From: Streptomyces xylophagus
GTDB taxonomy: Bacteria > Actinomycetota > Actinomycetes > Streptomycetales > Streptomycetaceae
DNA: 64,000 nt
Direction of reading: 5' to 3'
Assembly (NCBI RefSeq): GCF_000716435.1
Contig: NZ_JNWO01000021.1
Coordinates: 248,001-312,000, forward strand
In this document: piece by piece, positions 9,590 to 17,053 of the stretch
Layout of the letters: the number at the start of each line of letters is the position of its first letter
How positions within the stretch are numbered: the first letter of the stretch is position 1
Made by a program: the position numbers and the translations under genes
The notes under the pieces: generated by a model
What the model saw: only the letters and a program-made list of their open reading frames with translations
What the model was told of the DNA's origin: nothing
Databases searched by the model: none

Positions 9590-10410
9590 GCGAGCCCCCT
9601 TGCGGCAAGGAATTCCGTGGTGTTGAGGAAGGCGCGGCGGCCCTCGGGCGTGGCCTCCCACAGGGGGTCGCCCGGCTCGGTGGCCTCGGCGCGCCAGGCG
9701 AGCACCTCCAGCGGGGTGCTGACGTAGTCGTCGCGCGGATCGACCGGATGCGGCACGTTCGCGATCAGTACGGTCACGTCCTGCTCGGCGCGCAGGGTCA
9801 CGCTGCCGCCGGGGCCGGTCGAGCCGGTGAAGTCGAGGGAGCCGTCGTCGCGGACCTCGACGCCCTGGAAGAAGGAGAGCGAGGGCGGCAAGTCACGTGG
9901 TTCCAGGCCGTTCTTGGCGGCGGCGAGCTTGAACAGCTCGCGGCCGGCGGGGGATTCGGACTGCGGGGTGCCGTCGCCGTAGCGCTCGGTGTTGCGGACG
10001 AGGGTCGAGGTGCCGCACAGGGCGTCGTGGCGGCCGGAGGTGTCGGCGACGAGGGAGGCGAGGACGCGGCCCTGGTCGGAGAGGAGGAGCTGGCCCTCGC
10101 CGAGGTAGGCGTTCCACTGGACCTTGACCGTGTCGGCGACGTTCAGGCGCTCCCAGGGGCGGTCGGCCGCGTACAGGAGCAAGTGGGCGCAGGCGTCGCC
10201 GCGCAGGTCGGTCAGGCGGAGTTCCGTGCCGCGGGCCAGGACGCGGTGGGTGTAGTTGCCGCCCGCGACCGTCTCGGCCCACACCAGGTGGCCCGCCTCG
10301 CAGGGCGGGGCCGGCCAGTCGCCGGCCGGGACGACGGGCATGGCCTCGGCGCGCCTGCCCTCCTGGGCGCGGGCGTGGGCGCGGGCTCCGTAAGTGGTCG
10401 CTGTCGCCAT
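9586..10410 (-). CDS. DUF1989 protein (UAAP2 type), probable carboxyguanidine deiminase subunit
   Basis: First gene of the operon, 274 residues, formerly urea carboxylase-associated protein 2. It is a longer paralogue of the next gene, sharing the pattern TDLRGDACAHLLLY, then TSGRHDALCGTST and a late ANVPHPVDPR segment equivalent to the NCP motif of its partner. It is expected to pair with that partner to deiminate carboxyguanidine. The ATG at 10410 is chosen because GGAGG lies eight bases upstream; an in-frame ATG at 10437 has a weaker site and sits almost in the operator. A 22-bp perfect inverted repeat lies 42 bases upstream of this start. Confidence 0.87.
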   Translation of the reverse strand: MATATTYGARAHARAQEGRRAEAMPVVPAGDWPAPPCEAGHLVWAETVAGGNYTHRVLARGTELRLTDLRGDACAHLLLYAADRPWERLNVADTVKVQWNAYLGEGQLLLSDQGRVLASLVADTSGRHDALCGTSTLVRNTERYGDGTPQSESPAGRELFKLAAAKNGLEPRDLPPSLSFFQGVEVRDDGSLDFTGSTGPGGSVTLRAEQDVTVLIANVPHPVDPRDDYVSTPLEVLAWRAEATEPGDPLWEATPEGRRAFLNTTEFLAARGLA

Positions 10411-10451
10411 TGCGGGGACCTCCGGCTGCGGGGACATCTCGGTCGTACGAC

Positions 10452-10475
10452 ATTTCTGTCGCTCGACAGAAATTA
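10452..10475 (-). promoter_or_regulatory. Operator palindrome and candidate -10 of the guanidine operon
   Basis: Perfect 10-bp inverted repeat ATTTCTGTCG-CT-CGACAGAAAT (10452-10473). On the minus strand TAATTT (10475-10470) overlaps one half and could be the -10 element, so a bound repressor would block the promoter. No guanidine-I (ykkC) riboswitch-like structure was recognised in the roughly 50-base leader. A near copy occurs at 20299-20322 before the APC permease gene. The divergent TetR-type gene starts 112 bases away and is the obvious candidate for binding it. Confidence 0.8.
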
Positions 10476-10584
10476 GGAGGCCGTCGGGTCGTCGGGGTTG
10501 CCCGGGTGTTGCCGGTCGGTTACCGAGCCCTCACGAAGATCGTCGGGCGTTTGCCGTGCGGGGTCGTGTGCGAGGATCGAACGC

Positions 10585-11220
10585 ATGGGGACAACAGGTG
10601 CACAGGGGGGCCGCCGGGTCGGCAGGCCGCGGGCCGATCAGCGGCCGGACAGCGGACTGACCCCGCGCGCCGAACTCCTCGCCGCCGCCGCCGAGTTGTT
10701 CACCACCCGCGGCTACGCGGCCACCACCACCCGCGCAGTCGCCGAGCGGGCGGGCATGCGGCAGGCGTCCATGTATCACTACGTCTCCGGCAAGGAGGAA
10801 CTGCTCGCGGACCTCCTGGAGTCCACGGTCACGCCCTCGCTGGCCTACGCCCGGGAACTCCTCGCGGACGACGCCACCCCGGCCGAGGGCCGGCTGTGGG
10901 AGCTGTGCCGCACCGACGTCGAGCTGCTGTGCGGCGGTTCGCACAACCTCGGCGGGCTCTATCTGCTGCCCGAGGTGCGGGCCGAGCGCTTCGCCGGCTT
11001 CCATGCCGTACGCGCCGAACTCAAGGACGCCTACCGGCAGTTGCTCGCCGCCACGGCCGCCGGTGGGGCGCTGGTCAAGAGCGAGTTGGAGCTGCGCACG
11101 GATCTGGTGTTCGGGCTCATCGAGGGGGTCATCCTCGTGCACCGCTCCGACCCCGAACGCCCCGTGTCCGCCTTCGCCGAGGCGACGGCCGACGCCGCGC
11201 TGCGCATCGCCGGAATCTGA
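10585..11220 (+). CDS. TetR/AcrR-family transcriptional regulator
   Basis: DNA-binding regulator of 211 residues with an N-terminal TetR helix-turn-helix: PRAELLAAAAELFTTRGY, then TTTRAVAERAGMRQASMYHY with recognition helix and KEELLADLL. A basic, Gly-rich N-tail precedes it. The C-terminal ligand domain is all helical and has no recognisable signature. The ATG at 10585 follows GAGGATCG; the in-frame ATG at 10498 would add 29 residues unlike the family. It is divergent from the guanidine operon across a 174-base gap containing the palindrome at 10452, so it is the likely repressor of that operon and perhaps of the permease at 18704. The ligand is unknown. Confidence 0.88.
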   Translation: MGTTGAQGGRRVGRPRADQRPDSGLTPRAELLAAAAELFTTRGYAATTTRAVAERAGMRQASMYHYVSGKEELLADLLESTVTPSLAYARELLADDATPAEGRLWELCRTDVELLCGGSHNLGGLYLLPEVRAERFAGFHAVRAELKDAYRQLLAATAAGGALVKSELELRTDLVFGLIEGVILVHRSDPERPVSAFAEATADAALRIAGI

Positions 11221-11235
11221 TCCGGAACAGGTGCT

Positions 11236-11259
11236 TCACTCATTACGGTGAGTGATTTT
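11236..11259 (+). terminator. Intrinsic terminator after the tetR gene
   Basis: Stem TCACTCA/TGAGTGA (11236-11242 with 11249-11255), six-base loop, followed directly by TTTT. It starts 16 bases after the tetR stop and precedes the conservon promoter region. Confidence 0.7.
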
Positions 11260-11517
11260 CGTATGCCCGTACGTCGTTACTCATGGTGTGCGATTGGTGC
11301 CGTTGCGTGCAAATGGGCTGAGGGTACTCCTCTCTTGTGTCCCTTTTCAGGGGCTTGCTGAATATGACACAGCGATGATCCGGTCGGACTAAGCTCGCCC
11401 GCAGCGCACCGAGTTGGGCTGTATTCGTGCGCTTGTTCCCAAACATGCAAAAGATACAGAAGCTCCCCCCTGGTTTTCCCCCTTCCCCCCCCAGCCGACC
11501 TGTCTCAGAGGGCATAC

Positions 11518-13104
11518 ATGGTGAGTGTTCAATCGCCTCCCGGTGGCCGTGAACTTCCCTACGCGCGCGTGCTGTTGCCGCCTGCCATAGTGATGGCCGC
11601 GGCGACCGGGGCCGCCGTCGCCCTGGTGGCGGGGCCTGCCCGGATGGCCGTCGGCTGGTGCGGTGCCGTCGCCACACTCCTGGTGATCCTCACGGCGGCC
11701 GAAGCGGTCCGCCGCGGACGCAACCTCAGGGACCTGCGCGTCGAGCACGACCGTCACACCGCGTATCTGGAACGGCGGATCGCCGACCAGACCCAGGAGA
11801 TGGTCCGTCTCGGCCAGGAGATCCTGCCCGCCACGCTGCACCGGCTCAGCAGTGGAGAATCCCCCGGAGAGGTGATTCGCCAAGTCGTCGACGCCGATCC
11901 CGAGTGGCGGCAACTTCCGGAGCCGCAGCGCGACTTGCTGAGGACCGTGCTCAGGATCGTGGAGCGCGAGGAGAACATGCGTGACTCCGCGCAGCGTTCC
12001 TTCGTCAGCATCGCCCGCCGTGTCCAGGCCATCGTCCACCAACAGGCCAAGGAACTCCGGGAGATGGAGGAGGACCACGGCCGCAACCCCGAGGTCTTCG
12101 ACGACCTTCTGCGCATCGACCACGGCACCGCGCTGATCGGCCGTCTCGCCGACTCCATCTCGGTGCTCGGTGGCGGCCGCCCCGGCCGCCAGTGGCCCGA
12201 ACCGGTGCCGCTGTACAGCGTGTTGCGCGGCGCCATGTCCCGCATCCTGGAGTACCGGCGCATCGAGCTGCACTCCATCGCCAAGGTCAACATCCGCGGC
12301 ATCTCCGTCGAGCCGGTCATCCACGCGGCGGCCGAACTCCTCGACAACGCCACCCGCTACTCGCCCCCGCAGACCAAGGTCCACGTCACTGCCGTGGAGG
12401 TGCAGACCGGCGTCGCCATCGAGATCGAGGACGGCGGCGTCAGCCTCAGCGAGGAGTCCCGGGCCCGCGCCGAGGGCATGCTGGAGCGCGCCAAGGCCGG
12501 CACCGACCTCCAGGACCTCGGCGAGAGCCCGCGCCTGGGCCTCGCCGTCGTCGGCCGGCTCTGCGCGACGTACAACATGCAGATCTCGCTGCGGGCCTCG
12601 GCCTACGGCGGCGTCCGCGCCGTCCTCATCGTGCCCAGCGAGATGCTCACCCCCGGCACCGCGCCCGGACTCGCCCACGGCATCGGCGCCACCGCCGTGC
12701 CCAAGGTGGAGCTCGGCGCGCTCGAGGGACCCAAGCGCACGGTCAAGCGCCGCCGCCCCACCAGCCCGCGCATCCCGGCCTCGGTGAGCATGGAGGACGA
12801 GATCCCCGAGGTCACCGAGTGGACGGCGGGCGGCCTGCCGCAGCGCCGCAGCCGGGTCAAGACCCCGCTCTCCCAGCGGTACGCCGAACAGGCCGCCGCC
12901 GAGCGCGCCGAGGCCGCCGCAAGGGAGGCCCGCTCCGCCTGGGGCACGCCCGAGCCCGAGCCGGAGAAGAAGGACGAACCCGAACCGGGCCTGTGGGTCG
13001 AGGCGTTCATGGAAGGCCTCAAGGGCGACCCGGACCCGACCGCTTTCACCCAGAAGACCGAGCCGGCCCGTGTCGAGGCCGACGACGAGGGGGACCTCAA
13101 GTGA
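11518..13104 (+). CDS. rarA: Conservon CvnA-type sensor, ATP-binding membrane protein (RarA-like)
   Basis: Histidine-kinase-like component of a conservon, the Streptomyces complex likened to a G-protein-coupled receptor system. Two hydrophobic spans occur near residues 18-62 (VLLPPAIVMAAATGAAVALV and CGAVATLLVILTAA). A helical region follows, then a GHKL ATPase domain with N-box AAELLDNATRYSPP, IEIEDGG, and RLGLAVVGRLC. The C-terminal 130 residues are Pro/Glu/Arg-rich and likely disordered. The ATG at 11518 follows AGAGGGC; a GTG one codon later is possible. It heads a five-gene operon, overlapping rarB as GTGA. The rar names come from resemblance in gene order to S. coelicolor cvn9 (rarA-E), recalled from memory. 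Confidence 0.88.
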   Translation: MVSVQSPPGGRELPYARVLLPPAIVMAAATGAAVALVAGPARMAVGWCGAVATLLVILTAAEAVRRGRNLRDLRVEHDRHTAYLERRIADQTQEMVRLGQEILPATLHRLSSGESPGEVIRQVVDADPEWRQLPEPQRDLLRTVLRIVEREENMRDSAQRSFVSIARRVQAIVHQQAKELREMEEDHGRNPEVFDDLLRIDHGTALIGRLADSISVLGGGRPGRQWPEPVPLYSVLRGAMSRILEYRRIELHSIAKVNIRGISVEPVIHAAAELLDNATRYSPPQTKVHVTAVEVQTGVAIEIEDGGVSLSEESRARAEGMLERAKAGTDLQDLGESPRLGLAVVGRLCATYNMQISLRASAYGGVRAVLIVPSEMLTPGTAPGLAHGIGATAVPKVELGALEGPKRTVKRRRPTSPRIPASVSMEDEIPEVTEWTAGGLPQRRSRVKTPLSQRYAEQAAAERAEAAAREARSAWGTPEPEPEKKDEPEPGLWVEAFMEGLKGDPDPTAFTQKTEPARVEADDEGDLK

Positions 13105-13508
13105 TCCAGCAGCGAGCCAACTTCGACTGGATGCTCAAGGATCTCGCCGACGGCGTGCCCGGCATCCAGCAGATCGTGGTCCTGTCCGCCGACGGACTGC
13201 GCATCGCCCGCTACGGCGGCGATCCGGACGCCGCCGACCGCGTCGCCGCGGCGTGCGCCGGACTGCAGAGCCTGGCGGGCGCCGTCGCCTCCGAGATCCC
13301 GGGCAGCGACGGCCGGATGAAGATGGTCATCATCGAGATCAACGGCGGCTACTTCTATCTGATGGCCGCGGGCGCCAACGCCTATCTGGCCGTCCTGTCC
13401 GACGTGGTCGCCGAACCCGGCCTGATGAGCAACCGCATGCGCGACCTCGTCGTCAGAATCGGCGCCCACCTCACCAGCCCGCCGAGGCGCAACGGGCAGA
13501 CCGTATGA
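13101..13508 (+). CDS. rarB: Roadblock/LC7-family protein (CvnB, RarB-like)
   Basis: Small cytoplasmic protein of 135 residues with the Roadblock/LC7 fold that in conservons associates with the GTPase, rather like MglB with MglA. It begins VIQQRANFDWMLKDLADGVPGIQQIVVLSADGL, typical of the family, with the alternating strand segments MKMVIIEINGGYFYLMAAG and ANAYLAVLSD. The GTG start overlaps the rarA stop in GTGA and the stop overlaps the rarC start in ATGA, so the genes are translationally coupled. No oddities. Confidence 0.93.
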   Translation: MIQQRANFDWMLKDLADGVPGIQQIVVLSADGLRIARYGGDPDAADRVAAACAGLQSLAGAVASEIPGSDGRMKMVIIEINGGYFYLMAAGANAYLAVLSDVVAEPGLMSNRMRDLVVRIGAHLTSPPRRNGQTV

Positions 13509-13909
13509 CTCCTCCGCAACGCCGACGGCGACATCCCAAGGAAGAACCGCCGCCCGAACCCCCGAAGAAACAGGGCGAAGGAAAGATCCCGGAGCGGCTG
13601 TACGTGCTCACCGGCGCGGCCGAGGACGGTGACCGGGCCGAACTCGACCTGGTCACGCTGATCGTGGCGCGTTCCGACGCGCCGCAGTCGGCCACTCCGG
13701 AGCAGGCGACCCTGCTCGGGCTCTGTATCGCCCCCCTGTCCGTGGCCGAGCTGTCGGCCTATCTCAACCTGCCGTACAGCGTGGTGACCGTCCTGCTCAC
13801 CGAGCTGCTGACGGCCGAACTGGTGCAGGCGCGCGCCCCGATCGTCCGCCAGGCGCTCCCCGACCGTTCCCTCCTCGAAGCGGTGATGCATGGACTTCAA
13901 AAGCTCTGA
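13505..13909 (+). CDS. rarC: DUF742 protein (CvnC, RarC-like)
   Basis: Third conservon component, 134 residues. A Pro/Arg/Lys-rich N-terminus (about 30 residues) precedes a DUF742 winged-helix-like domain with family features RLYVLTGAA, LDLVTLIV, LGLCIAPLSVAELSAYLNLPYSVVTVLLTELL and a C-terminal LLEAVMHGLQKL. Function is known only by association with the CvnB and CvnD partners. Starts in ATGA overlap with rarB; its last 20 bases overlap the rarD coding region. Confidence 0.92.
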   Translation: MTPPQRRRRHPKEEPPPEPPKKQGEGKIPERLYVLTGAAEDGDRAELDLVTLIVARSDAPQSATPEQATLLGLCIAPLSVAELSAYLNLPYSVVTVLLTELLTAELVQARAPIVRQALPDRSLLEAVMHGLQKL

Positions 13910-14510
13910 CACCATCACGGGTCCACGGACCGAGGACCATCTCCCGCACACGGCCCAGGCCGCGGTGAAGATCGTGATCGTCGGCGGCTTCGGGGTCGGC
14001 AAGACGACCATGGTCGGTTCGGTCAGCGAGATCAGGCCGCTGACCACCGAGGAGACCATGACGCAGGCCGGCGTCGGCGTCGACGACAACTACGGCTCGG
14101 AGAGCAAGACGGCCACCACCGTCGCGATGGACTTCGGCCGCATCAGCATCACCGACCAACTGGTGCTGTACCTCTTCGGCACCCCCGGCCAGGAACGCTT
14201 CTGGTTCCTGTGGAACGGGCTGTTCGAGGGCGCGCTCGGCGCGGTGGTGCTGATCGACACCCGCCGCCTCGAAGTCAGCTTCGACGTCATAGGACGGCTG
14301 GAGGAGCGCGGCGTGCCGTTCGTGATCGCCGTCAACTCCTTCCCGGACGGCCCGCATTACCCCATCGAGGACCTGCGGGCGGCGCTCGACCTGGCACCGG
14401 AGATCCCCATCGTGGAGTGCGACGCACGCCGCCGGGCCTCCAGCCGGGACGTCCTGATGACGCTGATGGGCTTTCTGCACTCCCTCGCCCTGACGGGTTC
14501 ACTCACCTGA
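13890..14510 (+). CDS. rarD: Conservon GTP-binding protein (CvnD, RarD-like)
   Basis: Small Ras/MglA-like GTPase of 206 residues, the regulatory switch of the conservon. P-loop GGFGVGKTTMVG, switch/G3 segment YLFGTPGQERFWFLW (Gly-Gln-Glu as in DxxGQE, with Thr-Pro in place of the usual Asp position) and G4-like VIAVNSFPDG are visible. The substitution of NKxD by NSFxD is common among these bacterial proteins. The ATG at 13890 lies inside the end of rarC (20-base overlap). Membrane attachment would be through the complex, as no lipidation motif is seen. Confidence 0.93.
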   Translation: MDFKSSDTITGPRTEDHLPHTAQAAVKIVIVGGFGVGKTTMVGSVSEIRPLTTEETMTQAGVGVDDNYGSESKTATTVAMDFGRISITDQLVLYLFGTPGQERFWFLWNGLFEGALGAVVLIDTRRLEVSFDVIGRLEERGVPFVIAVNSFPDGPHYPIEDLRAALDLAPEIPIVECDARRRASSRDVLMTLMGFLHSLALTGSLT

Positions 14511-14571
14511 CCCCACCCCTTTGCCCCAACTCCCCTGACACCGAATCCACTTCAGTTTCGGAGCGAACACC

Positions 14572-16062
14572 GTGACGTCTGAACCCCACTCCCTGACCGA
14601 TACGGACGACCTTTCGCCCGGTCCGCCCCCCGGCTGCCCCGCACACGGCACGGGCCCCGGCGGACTGCGCCGGCTGTACGGTCCCGAGGCCGAGGACCTG
14701 GGAGCCGTGTACGAGCAACTCCGCGCCGAACACGGTGCGGTGGCCCCCGCGCTGCTGCACCAGGACGTGCCGATCTGGGTGGTGCTCGGCCACGGCGAGA
14801 ACCTGCACATGGTGAGCAGCCCTTCGCAGTTCTGCAAGGACAGCCGGCTGTGGACTCCCATGCTGGAGGGCGAGGTCAAGCCCGACCACCCGCTGATGCC
14901 GCACTTCGCCTGGCAGCCGATCTGCGCGCACGCCGAGGGCGACGAGCACCGGCGGCTGCGCGACGCGGTCACCGGCGCCATGTCGACCATCGACCACCGG
15001 GGCATCCGCCGGCACATCTACCGTGCGACCCAACACCTCGTCAACGAGTTCTGTGAGGGGGGCAGGGCCGACCTGGTCTCCCAGTTCGCCGAGCATCTGC
15101 CGATGGCGGTCATGTGCGAGATCCTCGGCATGCCCGAGGAGTACGGCGACCGGTTGGTGCATGCCGCCCGCGACTGTCTCAAGGGCAGCGAGACCGCGCT
15201 CGCCAGCCACGCCTACCTCATGGAGGTCCTCAACCGGCTCGCCGTCCGTCGCCGGGCCCAGCCTCAGGAGGACTTCACGAGTCATCTCGTCACCCACCCG
15301 GCGGGGCTCACCGACGAGGAGCTCAGGGAACACCTGCGCGTGGTGCTCCTCGCCTCCTACGAGACCACGGCCAACCTCCTCGCCAACGTGCTGCGCATGG
15401 TGCTCACGGAACCGGGCTTCCGGGCCCAGCTGAACGGCGGCCAGATGACCGTGCCCGAGGCGGTCGAGCAGTCCCTGTGGGACGAGCCGCCGTTCAGCAC
15501 CGTCTTCGCCTACTTCGCCAAGCAGGAGACGGAGCTGGGCGGCCAGCGCATCCGCAAGGGCGACGGACTGCTGTTCGCGCCCGCGCCGGGCAATGTGGAC
15601 CCCCGGGTGCGGCCCGACCTCAAGGCCAACATGATGGGCAACCGCTCGCACCTCGCCTTCGGCGGCGGCACCCATGAATGCCCGGGCCAGGACATCGGCC
15701 GCGCCATCGCCGACGTCGGCGTCGACGCACTGCTGACCCGTGTTCCGGACATCCAGCTCGCCTGCGGGGAGCACGAACTGCGCTGGCGGTCGTCCATCGG
15801 GAACCGGCACCTGGTGGAACTGCCGGTGAGGTTCGCGCCGAAGGCCCAGCAGGACGTCACGGAACTGCCCGCCGTCAACCCGTCGATGCGGCAGCGCCCG
15901 AACGACTGGGAGGTCAGCTCCGCGCCGGTCCGGCCCACGGTTCCGGCGCCCGCCGTCCCGGTCGACGAGCCCGCCGCGGTGCCCGCTCCGGCGCCGGTGC
16001 CCCAACCGGCCCGCCGGCCGGGCCTGTTCCGCCGCTTCCTGCGTTGGTGGCACGGCGAATGA
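14572..16062 (+). CDS. rarE: CYP157-like cytochrome P450 lacking the ExxR motif (RarE-like)
   Basis: Cytoplasmic heme protein of 496 residues closing the conservon operon. The heme-binding loop FGGGTHECPG places the thiolate at C370, and the I-helix has LASYETTANLL. The K-helix, where almost every P450 has ExxR, reads EQSLW (E299-W303). That replacement was described for the Streptomyces CYP157 family. A Pro/Ala-rich tail of about 75 residues ending in RRFLRWWHGE follows the catalytic domain and may contact the membrane or the complex. The GTG start at 14572 is 61 bases after rarD. In S. coelicolor CYP157 genes are often paired with a CYP154 gene; none follows here. No electron-transfer partner is encoded in the window. 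Confidence 0.9.
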   Translation: MTSEPHSLTDTDDLSPGPPPGCPAHGTGPGGLRRLYGPEAEDLGAVYEQLRAEHGAVAPALLHQDVPIWVVLGHGENLHMVSSPSQFCKDSRLWTPMLEGEVKPDHPLMPHFAWQPICAHAEGDEHRRLRDAVTGAMSTIDHRGIRRHIYRATQHLVNEFCEGGRADLVSQFAEHLPMAVMCEILGMPEEYGDRLVHAARDCLKGSETALASHAYLMEVLNRLAVRRRAQPQEDFTSHLVTHPAGLTDEELREHLRVVLLASYETTANLLANVLRMVLTEPGFRAQLNGGQMTVPEAVEQSLWDEPPFSTVFAYFAKQETELGGQRIRKGDGLLFAPAPGNVDPRVRPDLKANMMGNRSHLAFGGGTHECPGQDIGRAIADVGVDALLTRVPDIQLACGEHELRWRSSIGNRHLVELPVRFAPKAQQDVTELPAVNPSMRQRPNDWEVSSAPVRPTVPAPAVPVDEPAAVPAPAPVPQPARRPGLFRRFLRWWHGE

Positions 16063-16080
16063 GCCGACCGGCCGGCGGGG

Positions 16081-17022
16081 TCACTCCGCCCATTCCTCGT
16101 ACGACGACCAGGCCCGCAGCACCCGCGGGCTGACGAACCGGTGCTCGTACCCCGTGACCGGATCGGTGAACTCCAGGCCCCGCGCCAGCAGTTGGAGCGG
16201 ACGCCGGAAATCACCGGCCGGCACGGGGTCGGTCACCACCGGATAGAGGGGATCGCCGAGGATGGGCACCCCCAAGGCGCTCATGTGCACCCGCAGTTGG
16301 TGCGTCTGCCCGGTACGCGGGGTGAGCCGGTACCGGGCCCGCCCGTGCCGGTGCTCCAGCAGCTCGACCCGACTGACCGCGTTGGTCTCGCCCTCGACCT
16401 CCTGGGCCGCCAGGATCCCGCGCTCCTTGACGATCCGGCTGCGCACGGTGCGTGGCAGGGTCAGCGTCGGGTCGTACGGGGCCACCGCCTCGTACTCCTT
16501 CGCCACCCGCCTGTCGCGGAACAGCGACTGGTACGCGCCGCGCTCCTCCGGTCGCACGATGAACAGCACCAGCCCGGCCGTCAGCCGGTCGAGGCGGTGG
16601 GCCGCGCCGAGTGCCGGGATTCCCAGCTGCCGCCGCAGCCGCGCCAGGGCGGTCTCGGCGACGTGGCTGCCGCGCGGGGTGGTGGCCAGGAAGTGCGGCT
16701 TGTCGGCCACCACCACGTGCTCGTCCCGGTACACGACGTCGACCGGGAACGGCACGCGCTCCTCGTCCGGCAGTTCCCGGTGGAACCACACGAACATCCC
16801 CGGCACGTACGCCGTGTCCCGCGACACCGGGTGCCCGGTGACGTCCACGATCCGTCCCTCTTCGAGCATGGTGTCGATCACCTCGGCCCCGGCCGCGAGC
16901 CGGGCCACGAGATGATCCCGCACGGTCGCCCACGCGTTCCCGGCCGGCAGCCGCACCCGCACCGGATCCACTCCGTCGCGCTGGGGCAGGGGAGAGGGCG
17001 GGAGCGGGGTACGGCGTCTCAT
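16081..17022 (-). CDS. RluA/RsuA-type RNA pseudouridine synthase
   Basis: RNA-modifying enzyme converting uridine to pseudouridine. The catalytic motif GAAHRLDRLTAGLVLF holds the active-site Asp, and VVADKPHFLATTPRG, KEYEAVAPY and RTGQTHQLRVHMSALGVPILGDPLY are further family blocks. Length is 313 residues from the ATG at 17022 (MRRRTPLPPSPLPQRDG). An in-frame TTG at 17064 would overlap the terpene synthase stop by 11 bases; neither has a clear ribosome site, so the start is tentative. Convergent with rarE, 18 bases apart. It lies immediately downstream of the terpene synthase gene on the same strand and may be co-transcribed with it. Confidence 0.88.
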   Translation of the reverse strand: MRRRTPLPPSPLPQRDGVDPVRVRLPAGNAWATVRDHLVARLAAGAEVIDTMLEEGRIVDVTGHPVSRDTAYVPGMFVWFHRELPDEERVPFPVDVVYRDEHVVVADKPHFLATTPRGSHVAETALARLRRQLGIPALGAAHRLDRLTAGLVLFIVRPEERGAYQSLFRDRRVAKEYEAVAPYDPTLTLPRTVRSRIVKERGILAAQEVEGETNAVSRVELLEHRHGRARYRLTPRTGQTHQLRVHMSALGVPILGDPLYPVVTDPVPAGDFRRPLQLLARGLEFTDPVTGYEHRFVSPRVLRAWSSYEEWAE

Positions 17023-17053
17023 CACGATCAAGCGTACGTGGCGGTGCGGGTTC

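Noticed and set aside
10411..10500. Guanidine-I (ykkC) riboswitch before the carboxylase operon
   Set aside because: The leader is too short and dominated by the operator palindrome; the conserved ykkC elements were not seen.
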